Source: Stromatinia cepivora
Taxonomy: Eukaryota > Ascomycota > Leotiomycetes > Helotiales > Sclerotiniaceae
Assembly (NCBI GenBank): GCA_014898415.1
Contig: RCTD01000010.1
Location: 310,001-374,000 of the forward strand
DNA length: 64,000 bases
Direction: 5' to 3'
Shown piece after piece: positions 1 through 12,714 of this stretch. Position numbers and translations under genes: made by a program. Under the pieces are notes generated by a model that saw nothing but the letters and a program-made list of their open reading frames with translations, did no database searches and was not told where the DNA came from. Position 1 is the first letter of the stretch; every line of letters begins with the position of its first letter.

Positions 1-606
1 GGCTATTGTAGGAGGAGGTGGGGGTGGATTTGTTGGGGCAGCTGGTAAGATTTGAGAATATCGATCTACGCGACTTATGGCTCCATCTCTATTTGGTGCA
101 GTTTCGTGTGCTTCAGAGGTAGTAGAATCAGTAGGAGAAGATGGTAGATCGGGGGAGGTGGCAGAGCGTGGGAGGTGGGAGGGTCGCATGGTGACGCGTG
201 GTTTGCGGCGTAGGGAAGTTGTGCATGGAGGGGCTTTTAAATAGCTAGGCAGTGCTGCAAGATTGTTAGTCAGGAACGGCGCGGCGGTATTAGTTGCCGA
301 AAAGTGAATATCAGCGGTGCCACTGTCCAATTCACCATTGTCTAACTCAGCGTGGTTGATTTGATTGTTGTGGGCAATCGAATCAACTTTAATGCCTTGT
401 CTCGGTTCAGGAACTGAGACGGGGATATTGTTGGCCGCTAGAGGGGACAATGGGGGTGGAGGTGGAGGTTGGGCGGGAGCTTGAGGGACCATAGGAGGAG
501 AGGCGCGGGGAGAGAGGGTACGTGAGAAGTCTAGCGGGATGTTGGCGGTTAGAACGAGGTTATCGTTCAAGTGGAACTACTTACTTCGGGTAGTTGGATT
601 GGACAT
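1..606 (-). CDS. Proline-rich protein, N-terminal part (cut by the window edge)
   Basis: Two exons read on the minus strand: 606-585 and 530-1. The intron, 584-531, has a GTAAGT donor, a CTAAC branch-like site and a TAG acceptor. The joined frame stays open for 184 codons to the left edge, so the C-terminus is missing. The visible protein starts MSNPTTRNFS and has two polyproline runs (QPPPPPPLSP near residue 30 and NPPPPPPTIA at the edge), with long Ser/Thr/Pro-rich stretches between them and no recognisable folded domain. The composition suggests a disordered adaptor or regulatory segment, for example an SH3 or WW ligand in front of a domain outside the window; this is inference only. I do not recognise the family. 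The start is the first ATG before the intron, and the upstream sequence is non-coding in character. Confidence 0.6.
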
Positions 607-3600
607 TTCCTTATGATAGTAAGTTAGTGTTCAAACTCAAGTTAAAAGACTTTGGTACTCTCGCCGGAGTATACTGAGTTGAAGATTTAAAGTATTTCAT
701 ACAACAGAATAGAACTTCATAAATATCCTCCTTTTTCTGTGAGGAATAAAAAAGGGCAATGAATGAGAGGAAACAATAGGCTATTCTCATCGAGGAATGA
801 TAGGTTGGAAAGGCTCAAGTATAGCAAGTATTTCTCTGCTTCTGCGAGTAGTAGGAAAGTTCAAAGCTAAGTATGAGCAATGGCAGTACTCTTATCGAAG
901 TATGGTGAAGAAGAAAAGCTAAAACACAAGATACATCAATGCTAAACTTGACAAATGCCCCTTTACTTCTGCGAGTAACACAAAAGTTCATGAAACAAAA
1001 CCGGGCGGTCATTCCAGTCTCATCAGTCTCATCGAGGCCTAGTGAGTCAGAACAACTGAAGTACAAGATTGGGACGGATAAAATCTCAAAGTCATCACTC
1101 TACTTTTGCGAGGAGTGCAAGAAATCTGAAAATGAACTCAAACAATGATCCAACTCCCATCGAGATAGAGATATGGTTCACTGAGAAGCTCGAAGTACCA
1201 AGTCAAGACAAGTAGAAACCTGCAACTATCTTGCTATATCATCGAGCAGTATTCCAGACCTCAAAGTAAAAACAAGCAATAGTACTACTATCATCGAGAT
1301 AAAGTAGATTGGAAGACCAAAAAGACTCAAAGTACAAAGTAATGAGAAGTAAAATCTCACACTTATTCCTACACTCGAGCGAACAGTGCAAAAGAGAAGA
1401 GAATTAAGTAGAACAAATAGAAACAACAATCTTGAAAGACTTCGACAGGAGTTTTCTAGATACCAAGTAAAATAGGGCTAAAACTCACAATAAACCAGCC
1501 AAGCCAGCAGTAGTAGCAAAAGGCAAGAAACAAGCACAAAAAACAAAGAGTAAGAATCCCCAAAGACTAGCAAAATATCAGCAAAGAGAAGGCAGATATT
1601 GGTACTATAGGGCTAGTAGTATCTTAGTTGTTAAATAGAGACTTTATTGTTGTTTAAAGAAGAAGAGAAAGATTCAGAGCAGGGTTGTCTTTGAAATATC
1701 TACCCCTCATTACGTAGAAGCGGCTGAGCAATTAGCTAATCAGGGCTGGAGTTGTTGAGATTGGCTGTTAGATGTATAATCCTTAATGCGGAGTGGTGAG
1801 GGGTTGTGTTGCAGAAAGTTGGGATTGAATAACTAATCTTCCAAGTCTTTGATTAGTATTATAGATAATAATTTCCACTCATTAGATTGTTGTCTATACA
1901 TAATAGTTAGAATGAAATATAACAGAGTTATTTAGTTCAAATAAGGAAACCTTCACTTTTTTTACTCTGTTTTGATATCTTCCCATCTCTCCTTCCTTAA
2001 CACAATTCTCGGGTATTATTAATCACGTGTAAGGGGTATGTTTGTGGGATGTACACCAAGTTGTTTGTACTTCAAACTAATATGATTTATCAATGACATA
2101 AGAACATTGATCTATCTATCAATCAGCACATTGATATGTGAATTATATATTTCATTCATATATGAATCAATTGTAAGATCTTACAAACAAGCTAGTTGAC
2201 CCCTCAATCAAGAGCTAATAGTCGATATATATAATACAAGGAGACTCCAATAGAAGTATAGAGAGGATGGTATATAAAAGATTATGAATGACTCCAATGG
2301 GGTAAATGGTAACGATTACAATTCCAATGGGACAATTGTACCCTCTCATAATAATAAGAAATTTTTCAAAAATCACTCCAATTTTGTTTGCAGCCAAGAT
2401 GTGGTACCCCAAATGAGACTGCAATTACATCAGACCTCAAGCTCAAGCTCATAGAACCTATGGTATGCGGTTAGTCATACATACCGGTATGAAAGTAAAC
2501 GTTAATGGAGTATGAGTGAATAATTCCAACTTAGGCATTGAGTTGTCCGCACTGTGGCATGAAGTTAATTGGACAAATGGATGAGCCTAGAAGTGCAAAA
2601 CCGAAATGGTACATCACTGCGCTGCCGAATTCATTCCAGAACAGTAATTAGGCATATTTTCTTTGGAGTTTAAAAACTGAAATCTTCAGTCTTATTCAAT
2701 CCCCAACCCTCAAGCTCCAATCAAATACAGATGATCTACAAGTTTTCTATAACTCCTGATATTGAGGTTACAGTTCGAAGGTTGAGATCAAGATAAACAT
2801 GTGGCAATACCCCCGCAGAAAATCGTATCTAGGGCCCCCAGATTAAACCCGAAATGATGTACAGCAGACGTAAATCACTGTCACGCAACACTCTCATGAA
2901 GGTGGATAGGTGAATACCGAAGGTAAGATCTTGCATGCAGCAATGAATGGATCAACTGCATGTGATCCATACTTGATATATACTCCATGGCAAACTTTAC
3001 TTACTAAATTAACGTCTTTCCTCTCGATTCGAAAATGAGGTACAGGCAAAAAACTATCCTATGTAATTCTTACAGTTCTCTAAACTTGTGATTCTCAAGA
3101 TTCTATGACTTGATAATCAGCCAAATTCCGTACATTCACTGCACATGCATTTACCACTGCTAGAGTACATAGACTAGCTATCGATAGAACATTATTTAAG
3201 TGGTATTGAATAATGAATTAACTTTCACAGACGTTTGCTTGGATTGGGGCAGGTAGCTTCGTATAATTGAATGCACATAATAAGTCTCTGCATTCTTTCA
3301 TACAAATGAGTGAACGAATCAAAGGTTTCGCCTCAGATTTAGCGCCCTTCTCTCAACACCAAGCTTATATGTAGTAAGCTGGGATGAATGGAAGCTGCTC
3401 ATACTTGTGCCGGCACTTATGTATGCATACCCCAGAGGCATAGCATATTATTTTTGCTTTTACCCTTCGAGTGAATGACAGAGCGAAAATAAATGTGCAG
3501 TTCTTCTGCAAGGTGAAATGGAATTGCAATTAAAATTCAGGCTGATAATTTTTGAGTTGGACATGGTGGAGTATTAGCTCTGCGGCCGAACGTAGTTGGG

Positions 3601-4887
3601 TGAATAGGGTGTGACTGGGTAGAACTTTTCGAGTTAAGAATAACTTCATATATCCCCCCAAAACTCTTAGGTACTCCAATGCCCTCCATGACCCAACCAA
3701 AAACCCAAATTCCCCTCGTACTAATCGTTTCTAAAGCTCATTTCCCCCACAGCAATTTTCCTTGGGGGCTACCCATAACCCAATGCTCCTCCCGCAAGCT
3801 ATAGAGAAATATATCTCATCATTACCAAGATTCTATTCTCAACGCGTGAGGTGAATATAATCATCTAGCCACCCCTCAATAAAGTATCTACATGCCCTGG
3901 AAGACGATGAGTAACGAATAAAATATTGGCCAAGTCTAAACCATATCTCGTTTCCGGATAATAACAATAAACCCAAAGGCAATCCAATATATGAATATAA
4001 AATACAAAAATCTAAATATAGTATAGTGATCCTTCTTACACAATTTCAAAGAAACATGAACTATTTAGTAAGCAATCGGAAGTGCTATAGCTCCTGTAGG
4101 CATAGATTGAGATTTACAAAGCGGATAGGTGATCTAAGACTCTGGGAATAACTATCAGACATACAAGCATACTGCACCAGACACTTTTAAGGTGGAAAAT
4201 ATTAAGAAGAATAATGATAAATAATCTGAGTAAGTGAAATACTCTCACGTGAATATGGCTCGTACTCGTGGCCTGGGGGATCTTCATTTGGTAATTTCCA
4301 GTAACACGCAAAAGGAAATTGTATGAATTCAATACCATGGTACGATTCTGAGATAGGTTCGAAGACGTAAAGGTTTTTGATTATAATTATAATTCATCAC
4401 AGCGGACTGGTAACGCATCAAGATGCGTGCAATTTTTTATATCTCGTGAAGAATGGATTTGATTGTTGTTTGCGATTACTGATATAGGTATAGGACTCCC
4501 TCAATATGCGCTTTGATCTCCGCACAGCGATATTGATGACCTCACCAAAATAGTTGATGTGGGATGTTGAGGGTTTGCACGTACGGGTTTCGTTCAAATT
4601 CTGAGTTTTATGGCCGTAGTACACATAATCAGCTCTAAGGTCTGGATAATTGTTCGGCGATGCCGATATAAATAACAGTTCCGACTAGACGTAAAATTAG
4701 GAATCTCTTTCATTTCCATTCACATAATCAGCATACGACGGATGACAATTTTAAAAGCAGTCAGAGGTGGCACATATTAAATAATATGAATAGGAACTAT
4801 TCAGTTCTCAACCTCTAAACAGTTTCCCGCAGAACCTAGATACGAAATCCCACCCCCGCCAAAAAAAGCATTCCTCTTGTCCACCCC
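607..4887. other. Non-coding stretch, with a motif cluster at about 780-1400
   Basis: No open frame here has convincing coding character. The ORFs at 815-1066, 1226-1429, 2215-2424, 4114-4338 and 4418-4624 are short and match nothing I know. The part next to the proline-rich gene (about 780-1400) repeats two short words, TCATCGAG and TTCTGCGAG, at irregular spacing. Beyond 1.9 kb the sequence is moderately AT-rich without repeats I could confirm. Confidence 0.5.
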
Positions 4888-6228
4888 CTAGTTTCCACCA
4901 CCCACAACCAGAAACTCCACTCTCGGACCCAAATATTCCGCATTCCATTCCCCCATCCTATCATCTCCCCACTCCTCTTCCGACTTCTCTCCCGGCAATG
5001 AGCCTTTCCATCCCTCAGGTATCAATCCCTCTTTCCTCCACTGCAACCAACTTCTGCTAGTCCCTGGCCTCGTTCTATGAGGTCCCATAGGTCTATTGAT
5101 CAACGGTCTAAAAAATTGTTCACGGCTATCGATCGTCATATATTCACTTCCACTTTGGATATCCGATGCTCTGTCATGAAAACGCTTTAGGTAGGTTTGG
5201 AAACACTTGTTGCGTATATGTGCTGAGGGAGTAGTGAAGATGAGGATTAGAGAGTTGGAGTTTGCAGAATCGAGCATCTTGCCATGTGCTTTTCCATTTC
5301 GTAATGCCTTTCTCTCTTTTTGCCTTTCCTCAGATCCGAAAACAATTCTTCTCAATCCTATGAAATCGTTTTCTAATCTCTCTCTTTCAAAACTTTGTCT
5401 CTTTAACCCGGGAACGTCAAATCCAAAACCTAAGTTCCTTAACTCCTTCCTTATCCTCGGGTCTCCAATTACCAAACGAAGCGCATTGCCTACCGGAAAG
5501 GTGAGGTCTGAGCATGCCCTACAAAACTCTGGTTTGGTATTTTCAAATGAATAGCCCTCCTCTCCAGTATGTGTATCGGAAATGGGGAAATGTTGATTCC
5601 CTCTCTTATCAAAAACGTCATGGCCGGTAAAATAAATCATGTCCCTTTTAGGATTAACATAAATACCCGTCCCTTTATCGCCGGGTTCGAAGGATATATT
5701 GGGGGGAGAATCTAAATCGCTGCCCACTCTCGGATAAAGGGAACTATCATGTATGCCCACGAGCTCATAAGCAGACAGAGCCAGCAAGCGAGAGATTGAA
5801 CAGGTATGTAACAACGGAGGTATAACAGAAATAGGCGTAAGAGAAATAGGAGTTCTGTGTTCCCATTCTTTATATCTATTACTCAAGCAACCGGGTTTCC
5901 AATGGACTAGAATCGGTATAATACGGGATTCATTGGCTGTGGAATAAGCGGCAAGCTTCCAGATTTTTGTCTGGATCTCGAGTGGAAGGAGAGGAAATTG
6001 ATGAAATGTTGTTGGGGATATGATTGATTCTGAATATGGCGATGGGATGGCCTTTTTTTGTGAAATCTGGCATTGATAACAATTTGCAGTCGGTAATCGA
6101 CTGTACTTTACAGTCTGTTTTGGTGGAGACCTTCTCCACGCATTTCTGCAGCTACAAGTTCTCGATACCAGCGGTTTCCGAGGCCCAAACCGCCCCTTTA
6201 ATCCCCGAGCTACTTTTGTTCTTGCCAT
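4888..6228 (-). CDS. 2EXR-domain protein (intact, single exon)
   Basis: An uninterrupted frame of 446 residues. From about residue 75 it has the signature of the fungal 2EXR domain: an aromatic/Pro/Leu run followed by EIQTKIWKLA and an Arg-Ile-Ile-Pro strand, then a GIYVNPKRDMIYFTGHD segment near residue 187. The N-terminus is basic and carries clustered cysteines (TCSC near residue 25, CYQC near 51). The family is large in Leotiomycetes and has no established biochemical function. Two broken relatives lie at 15854-17172 and 40315-41393. The segment around the EFCRACSDLTFPVGNALRL stretch is closely matched in the first of these. The start gives MARTKVARGL, about 90 bases downstream of a TATA-like site. 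No introns are needed. Confidence 0.85.
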   Translation of the reverse strand: MARTKVARGLKGRFGPRKPLVSRTCSCRNAWRRSPPKQTVKYSRLPTANCYQCQISQKKAIPSPYSESIISPTTFHQFPLLPLEIQTKIWKLAAYSTANESRIIPILVHWKPGCLSNRYKEWEHRTPISLTPISVIPPLLHTCSISRLLALSAYELVGIHDSSLYPRVGSDLDSPPNISFEPGDKGTGIYVNPKRDMIYFTGHDVFDKRGNQHFPISDTHTGEEGYSFENTKPEFCRACSDLTFPVGNALRLVIGDPRIRKELRNLGFGFDVPGLKRQSFERERLENDFIGLRRIVFGSEERQKERKALRNGKAHGKMLDSANSNSLILIFTTPSAHIRNKCFQTYLKRFHDRASDIQSGSEYMTIDSREQFFRPLINRPMGPHRTRPGTSRSWLQWRKEGLIPEGWKGSLPGEKSEEEWGDDRMGEWNAEYLGPRVEFLVVGGGN

Positions 6229-7038
6229 CGTAAAATTTAAACTGTGGAAAGATAATATACTAGAAAAAAGATAAATGACAACAGAAAAGTGCGAGCGACC
6301 AAGATGAAGATGAAGTATTTATATGATAGCCTGGAGAGTTAAGCGAGCGACCCATGGCCAGCTATGCGGAAGCAGAGTAACACGTGATTAATCTACCAAC
6401 TTCGGACTAGCTTCTTCCATCAGACATGGCACTCGCCAGTCCAGCCTAATCCCCTTATCAGTGCAATGAATTACCAACACAGAGAGTGGACTTACGTACA
6501 AAGCTGGATAAGGAAATCTATCTTGCCATTACTTGGGTAGTACTGATTGCAATCAGCTGGGGCTAGGAGGGGTGTACGTCACCTTCCTCAGACCCCCCAC
6601 TCCTAAAGACAATGAAGTGTTAATTTGTAGTATTGGTCGAAGGCCAAGTGATCACCAGCTCCAGGTGATTCTTTGCTTGATGCCATTGATGTAAGGTATC
6701 CGGACGGTTCTGTGTATGAACATTGATGATACATACCTGTGGAGCAATATCATGCGTTGATCTCAGCAGAATTACCTTTCTATCGGAGACGGCGACCTAG
6801 AAATTCTTTTACTTCTATTAATAGAACTCCGTACTCCAATACTGAAAAAGTAATTTCAGGCCTGGCTCACGGTAATTCTGGCCCGGAGCCTGTGCAGGAA
6901 AATGAGTTCTATATTCGGGCTTTAAAAACGTTATCACATCTATAACAAAAACAAATGCATACCCAAAACATTCATACCAACTCCGTAATAACTCATAACA
7001 TCTACCAATATATGGACTGACTTTCCATCTTATTATAA
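6229..7038. other. Intergenic region between the 2EXR and SYG1 genes
   Basis: This contains the 2EXR promoter element (listed separately) and the 3' flank of the phosphate exporter gene. A CACGTG site lies near 6382. The short ORFs at 6739-6945 and 6818-7042 look like chance frames. Confidence 0.4.
6316..6349 (-). promoter_or_regulatory. TATA-like element plus GCGAGCG box upstream of the 2EXR gene
   Basis: TATTTATAT (6316-6324; ATATAAATA on the coding strand) and GCGAGCG (6343-6349) lie about 90-120 bases before the start codon. The same two words, with starts 27 bases apart, occur before the second 2EXR gene (17228-17236 and 17255-17261). The shared spacing suggests a retained promoter, though no expression data are available. 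Confidence 0.5.
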
Positions 7039-10000
7039 TCAAAGGCCCCCTCTAGTCTTCTTCCTTTCGCCTTTGAATTGCCTAGTTCTGACCAATTGAT
7101 CTACAGCCAAACGATCTTGTGCATCTTGCTCATCATCATCATCGTCATCATCATCATCCTCACTACTCGTGACACGACCGAGATCGACATCGGTATCATC
7201 GCCCGCCTTCAGATCCTTCCCGGTATTGGTGGAAGGTCTCCTCTTCTTTTGAAAATCCTGAGTATGAGCATCCGCCAGGACTTTGGTAAAAGTTCTCTGC
7301 GGACGACGGCGTACGGAACCGGTATTGGTTTGCTGCTGTGAAAGACCGCTGGTATGTGTGCGTTCTCTTTCGAGTACCGAAGATCTTTCGTTTGGCTCGG
7401 CAGGAGTGGTGGCTTCAGATTCTTCAGCATCCCCAGATTCCAGATCATATGGCAATGCCACATCGCGGAATGCCTTGAAGCGAGCGACATTGGAGCAATG
7501 TTCGTTTTCGACACGGAACAATGTCCACATTCCTCTACGACTGATTTCAGACAACCCGACAAAAAAGGATACAGAACTGCTGTGCTGTAGGTTGTGCGTA
7601 TATATCGAGTAAAATATCCAATTAAAACGAAGGAGAGGATCGATGATCATAGCTGCATAATACCACCAAGTGGCTTTGAAGCCTCTGACATCGCGAAGGA
7701 ATGGTTTGTTCGCTCCAGGTTGAAGCAGAGACCAATCCATTAAGAGATCCCATATACCTACAGTGTTTAGTAAGAAATCATGGTTCGCCGAAGATGTAAT
7801 ACTCACTGACGTATACTGCATTGAGTGCAGCAAAGAAGCTGAATACAATTAAATTGGTCTTATTTCTCTCTATTCTGTAGATGCTCAGCGTGACGTAGTA
7901 GACAATAGTCATAGCGTATTTACCACCATTAACTATGATATTGGTTAATAAACGAACGACTACAAATTTCAATTGTGTAAAGCAGATATTTACCTAAATG
8001 AGGAAACATATTCTTGGTATCACGATAACGTCGGAGGCATTGAAGTAAACGCCATATGGCTGGTAAGGTAGAAAAGAATCCGAGAAGTCGTGAATTGGTA
8101 GAATTACATTTCGTAGGATTATGCCAAGATGTTGCGTAAAGACAAAAGAAGAGCTCTATATTCTATGGGATGTTTGAGAAAAATTTCATGGGAATCGGGT
8201 GATAGGGGGCTTACACTCGTTAAATAGGTGAGAGAACAATACATGTCACCCAAGAAGAAATCTCGAAACTCCACGGGGTATAATCCAGCCAGAAGTAAAC
8301 GCCACTATCAACTGTTAGTATCATTTGAGTGAAAAAAATGATAGTAAGAGACCTACATGAGAATATACAAACCATTTTCGGCTTTTGTGGAATAGTACAG
8401 GAGCGGGCATAAATATTATGAGGACTGTAACGAAGATCAAAATGACAGGGTAGTATATGAACATTTCTGGTGTCCCATATCCCGAGAAGTTGACCCATAA
8501 AAACAATCCAAGTAGAAGAATAAAAAATGCTGGAAATTCGCTGAGTTGACGCCAATCCAGATCGTGTCGGGGATCCAATTCGAAGACGAATTTGTAGTTG
8601 ATTTTGCTTCGAGTCCAGACACTGCAATCGAAACAAAAAAAAGAAAATAAATACAAAGCAAGAAAGTAACCACCGTATATTTGCAGCAAATAGCCGGTTT
8701 GAAATTTGATCATAGGATCAGGATGATTCAGATATTCAGTGCCGGAGATGATTCCCTGAATTGAAAAGACAGCACCGATTCCAATGAAAACTCCGTTCCT
8801 GAATGCACTACCAGATTGGTCCTTTGTCCTTCCAGCAGTTTTCCGCAGTTTTCCAACAGCGACCTTGTGATTGCCCTTTTCAAAATATCTAGCATAAAGA
8901 TCTTCAACGGCATGTATGTGTCCGTCAAGTACGTCACTATTGACGAACCACGCCTTGTTAACGTTTTCCGTCATGAATCGAAGTGGTGGATGCGCGTTGA
9001 CAGCCTTGTCATATTTTTTGTTGATCTTACGGAATGCTGTGCGGTTCAAAAGCGCGTAGGACTTGAGTAGTTCCATACCTCGATAATATTCTTGAAGCGC
9101 TAGTTTCAATTTTCGTTTTGCAGTTCGATAGGATACATCGTTCTCATGAGGCCGTCTTACATAATCACGGTTACCATTCGTTGTAATGAAGTCATCTGGC
9201 TGAGACTTAAATTGCAACTCAGGTGAGTTTTTCATGCTTGCTAAAGCTCTCGAGTTGGATCCTGGATGTGGCCCCAAAGCTGTTGCTTTTGCGTTGCCTA
9301 CCAATCTTCCAAGCGGCACTAACCAAGCATTTCGATGATCTTTAGAGGAATGTTCGTTTGGATCTTCGTCTCCAGAAGGTACACGAGATATTCTTCGGCT
9401 CGCGGAACGTTCATCATCCTTGCGTGTTGCCTTTGCCTGTTCTGCGTCCGCCACTTCTTGTATTCTACGATTGCGCATTTCATGTAGTTGCTCCCTTAGA
9501 ACCTGTAACCGAATTCCTGCCTCATCCTCCTTGGATCTATAAAATATTTCAACTTTTTCGAGCTCTTTCTCCATCCATGAAAAGAATTCTTGCTGACGTA
9601 TTCGTATATGATCAAAGGCAACCATGTCCACGTCTGGGCGACTGTGGGGTTTAGACAAGGAAGTACCGACTGAGAAAATTCGTTTCAAATTTGGCCGTCC
9701 GTCCTGCGAACTAGGGCGCGAACCAGGGCGTCTCAGTGAAGCAAATGTGGGTCTAATGGGACTTGATGTTGTTCCAACTTCATATGCATTCTGGGGCAGT
9801 GCCGCAGGCGTCCTTTCTGGGGATCTTTCTGGTACTTCTATCTCAAGAGAACGTCTTCGGCGGGCAACTGTGGACATAGAATGCCCTAAATTTTCGAGTG
9901 GAGAGTCGGGTCGTATCGCTGGATCCGGAAGTTCAAACGCATGCATGTCCATCGAAGGAGGGGTTGGCACAAAGCTACCGTATGTACCATTATTTGTATG

Positions 10001-10422
10001 ATCTGTTGGTACAAGCTTTTTTGCGATTGGTATTGATGCAGTACGATTCGATGGCGGCGCATTCTCCGCAGTTTCTCGTGTTGCGCCATTCTGTCTTGTT
10101 GGAGGCGATTCCGGAAGGTCGGTTGATTCATTTAGTGCTCGCGACGATTGAGGATTTCTTGGGACGAAAGGGGATGTAGCACCGTATAAACTACCATTGT
10201 GAGGATTCAGGTTCGATCGTGCATCTGTTCGAGGGGTTGAATTGATACGATGGGCAGCACGAGCAACTGCCTTTACCTTTTTCTTGCCTTGCTTGTAATC
10301 GAGATATTTTGCGCGCCATTCTATGCGATAATTAGTAAGGTTTCAATTGATATAAATATCGACATTCTGATGAATCTCTCACCTGGCACAAGACTCTGCT
10401 CAAGTTCTTTTGCGAACTTCAT
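7039..10422 (-). CDS. SYG1: SYG1/XPR1-type phosphate exporter (SPX and EXS domains)
   Basis: Six exons on the minus strand: 10422-10383, 10320-8357, 8304-8215, 8162-7994, 7932-7807 and 7757-7039. They join to a 1035-residue protein. The N-terminus (MKFAKELEQSLVPEWRAKYL, followed by a Lys-rich helix) is a typical SPX start, the domain that senses inositol pyrophosphates. A long Ser/Pro-rich insert follows, then the rest of the SPX helices (KRKLKLALQEYYRGMELLKS). Several membrane helices lead into the EXS domain, with RSRKWFVYSHWRLLLAGLYP, FRDFFLGDMYCSLTYL, YVSIWDLLMDWSLLQP and a WTLFRVENEHC motif near the end. The tail is acidic, with a run of Asp residues. Homologues export phosphate across the plasma or Golgi membrane. 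Each splice choice restores a conserved family motif, so the model is well supported. Yeast Syg1 is somewhat shorter (about 900 residues), and the difference lies mainly in the low-complexity insert. Confidence 0.9.
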
Positions 10423-12700
10423 GGTGACAAGAGACTATCGATGGTCGGACGAATTGTTGGATTTATCTCAATTTTGTGTGTGGATGTTGGACGACATATA
10501 TCTCTGTGTGCTTCTCTGTGTTACCTTACCATCCTATCCAAGTAGGTTTAGGATAATGCATGGTCATTTCCATGGGAATGCTGTATGACCATTTCTCTGA
10601 TTGAGTCCTGGTTGTGGTTGATCAATTGATGCTTTAGTATGAGTTACAACCCAATCACTGAAATTGGTGCCCGGGCATTTTATGAAGTTATTAATTCTAG
10701 ATTTGGATGTTTTCTATCAAAAGGCGGAGAATTATTTTTTAAATAATCCCCTATTGGCTGACAGGGGAAATGACTTCATAGATCTGATTTTTTATTTTTT
10801 TTTGGTTATATTATGTATTATGTAATATATGAATATTAATATGAGTTATAATGTTATACAATCAAACATCGTTACAGCATTAAAACCATTACCAAGTACC
10901 TCTTCCACTCACTCTATTAGATATGTCTACTAGGTACTTCGCTATTTGAAATGACATGAATGAGTTCTTCAAGCCAAACTTCATCAACAGCCTCATTTTT
11001 AATGGCGGAGGCCCTGATCATGACTCGGCCTTCACATGTGTCCCCTGCACCATACCCCTTTCCATCTGCTTGGAACATTGTGTTCTATCTATAGGCTCAG
11101 CGGTCAAGCCCAAAATGTGCCATAGCTTACAGGTTGGGTTGTACCATTCATTTATTGGTCATTCCTTACCATGATTGATTCGATCAGCCATTATTTCATG
11201 AGCATGGGAGAATAGGAACGATGGCGATAAGGTGTTGCTTTCAAACCCCTTGACAAATTTGATTAGGGGTAAGAGGGGATCCACGGTAGGGCTACTAGAT
11301 CATCGAGTCTATACACTATCTCAGCATAGATATACGGCGCAATGCTTGATGCCTCTTTGAACCTTAAACAGAGATATGCCAAAAGCCTTCGAGTCATATT
11401 CATCGGCACGTGATTTTAATCACATGATCCTAAAATAAGATGAAAGCCAGTGCATGTTTTTGAAATATCGGCTCTCTATAGTTTCTCGCCTCAACTCCAC
11501 ACAATTCACTTTCAGTCTGTTTGTGCATGCCATGTTGTGAATGCCATGTTGTGAATGATTAGACACTTTGAGAACTTTCTTAGTGGATATGTGTTCTTGT
11601 AGCTTTTTCCTTGCATATTTTCCTCTCTTTCAACATCCACTTAGAATGTGTAGTGCCCCTGAAAATAGAAGTAGTAGTTTTATGGAATAAGAATTTCTCA
11701 ATCGCAGCAATATCAAAAAGCTAGAGCTTTTTATCAATCATCTAATAGTTAGTAATTGGGTTTGAAAACTTGCTCAAATGTGGTAGAGTTCTCTCAGTGG
11801 CCACCTTAAGACCTCAAAGATAGTAAATTAGTATCAGCTCTATCTAGTTATCCTCATTATTTAGCAGTTGGACCTCTACCCATCTAATCTCCTGCTCTCA
11901 GTTCTGCCCCCAAGGATATCTCATCCGAAAAATTCTTCCAACTGAAAATAGCTCAACACAAACTTCATATGCTCAACAACTAGAAGACTAGTACCCGGAA
12001 GCTAGCAAGATTGAATATAATCTTTCAGAAAGCTATTAGTTTTATTTAATCTAAGCAACAACTTGTGGATCCCTTGAGGAGCAATTCAATTGATCTAATA
12101 CCATATTCTTCAACTCCATATGACCTTTTCTGCTGCCTTTACAGTAGATCAAATTAGATCAAATTAGAGCCTTGTGATCCACTTCAACAGCATCAACAGA
12201 TTCAATTGAACAACTGCGACCTTTTCTAATTTCGGGATAACCCATTTACCCTTGCTAGATTTTGCTCAACAGTTCGCTAGCTCCAAGCCCTCAGTTTCTG
12301 CAAAGTTCCAAGCAGCATAAAAGAGTTCTCTTCTACCCTCTCTCTGTCCTCTTTTTCCTCTTATAACAACCCAATAACACTTCAACCTACTGCTGTTCTG
12401 CTTTCCAATCAGCTCTTACCACTCAAGTAATCAATCTACTATACAGTTGCTTCTTACAAGTAAGTTCATATTCAGCCTCTGTTTCCTCAGATCTCCCCGC
12501 CATCCATTGGCAAGCTAGTTCCATTCATATTTGTTATATTTAGACTCTAACCATTTGCAGGCAGACCCAAATCCATCATCCATCTTAACAACATCAGTTC
12601 CCGAGATTTACTTGAGTTCTAAAATGTAAGTTCCTCTTTCCCCTTTTCACATCGCCCTTCCACTCCTCACTTCCCAATCTCAACTCAAGCTAACCAATCA
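10423..12700. other. Non-coding stretch, upstream region of SYG1 and of the GH128 relic
   Basis: No gene seen. An AT-rich patch lies at 10730-10870. A near-perfect tandem copy of a 17-base unit containing GCCATGTTGTGAAT lies at about 11530-11560. The motif ATCACATGAT/CACGTGATT occurs near 11406-11428. Pyrimidine-rich sequence at 12320-12660 could be the promoter and leader of the broken hydrolase that follows. Confidence 0.4.
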
Positions 12701-12714
12701 AAGTACATACATCA

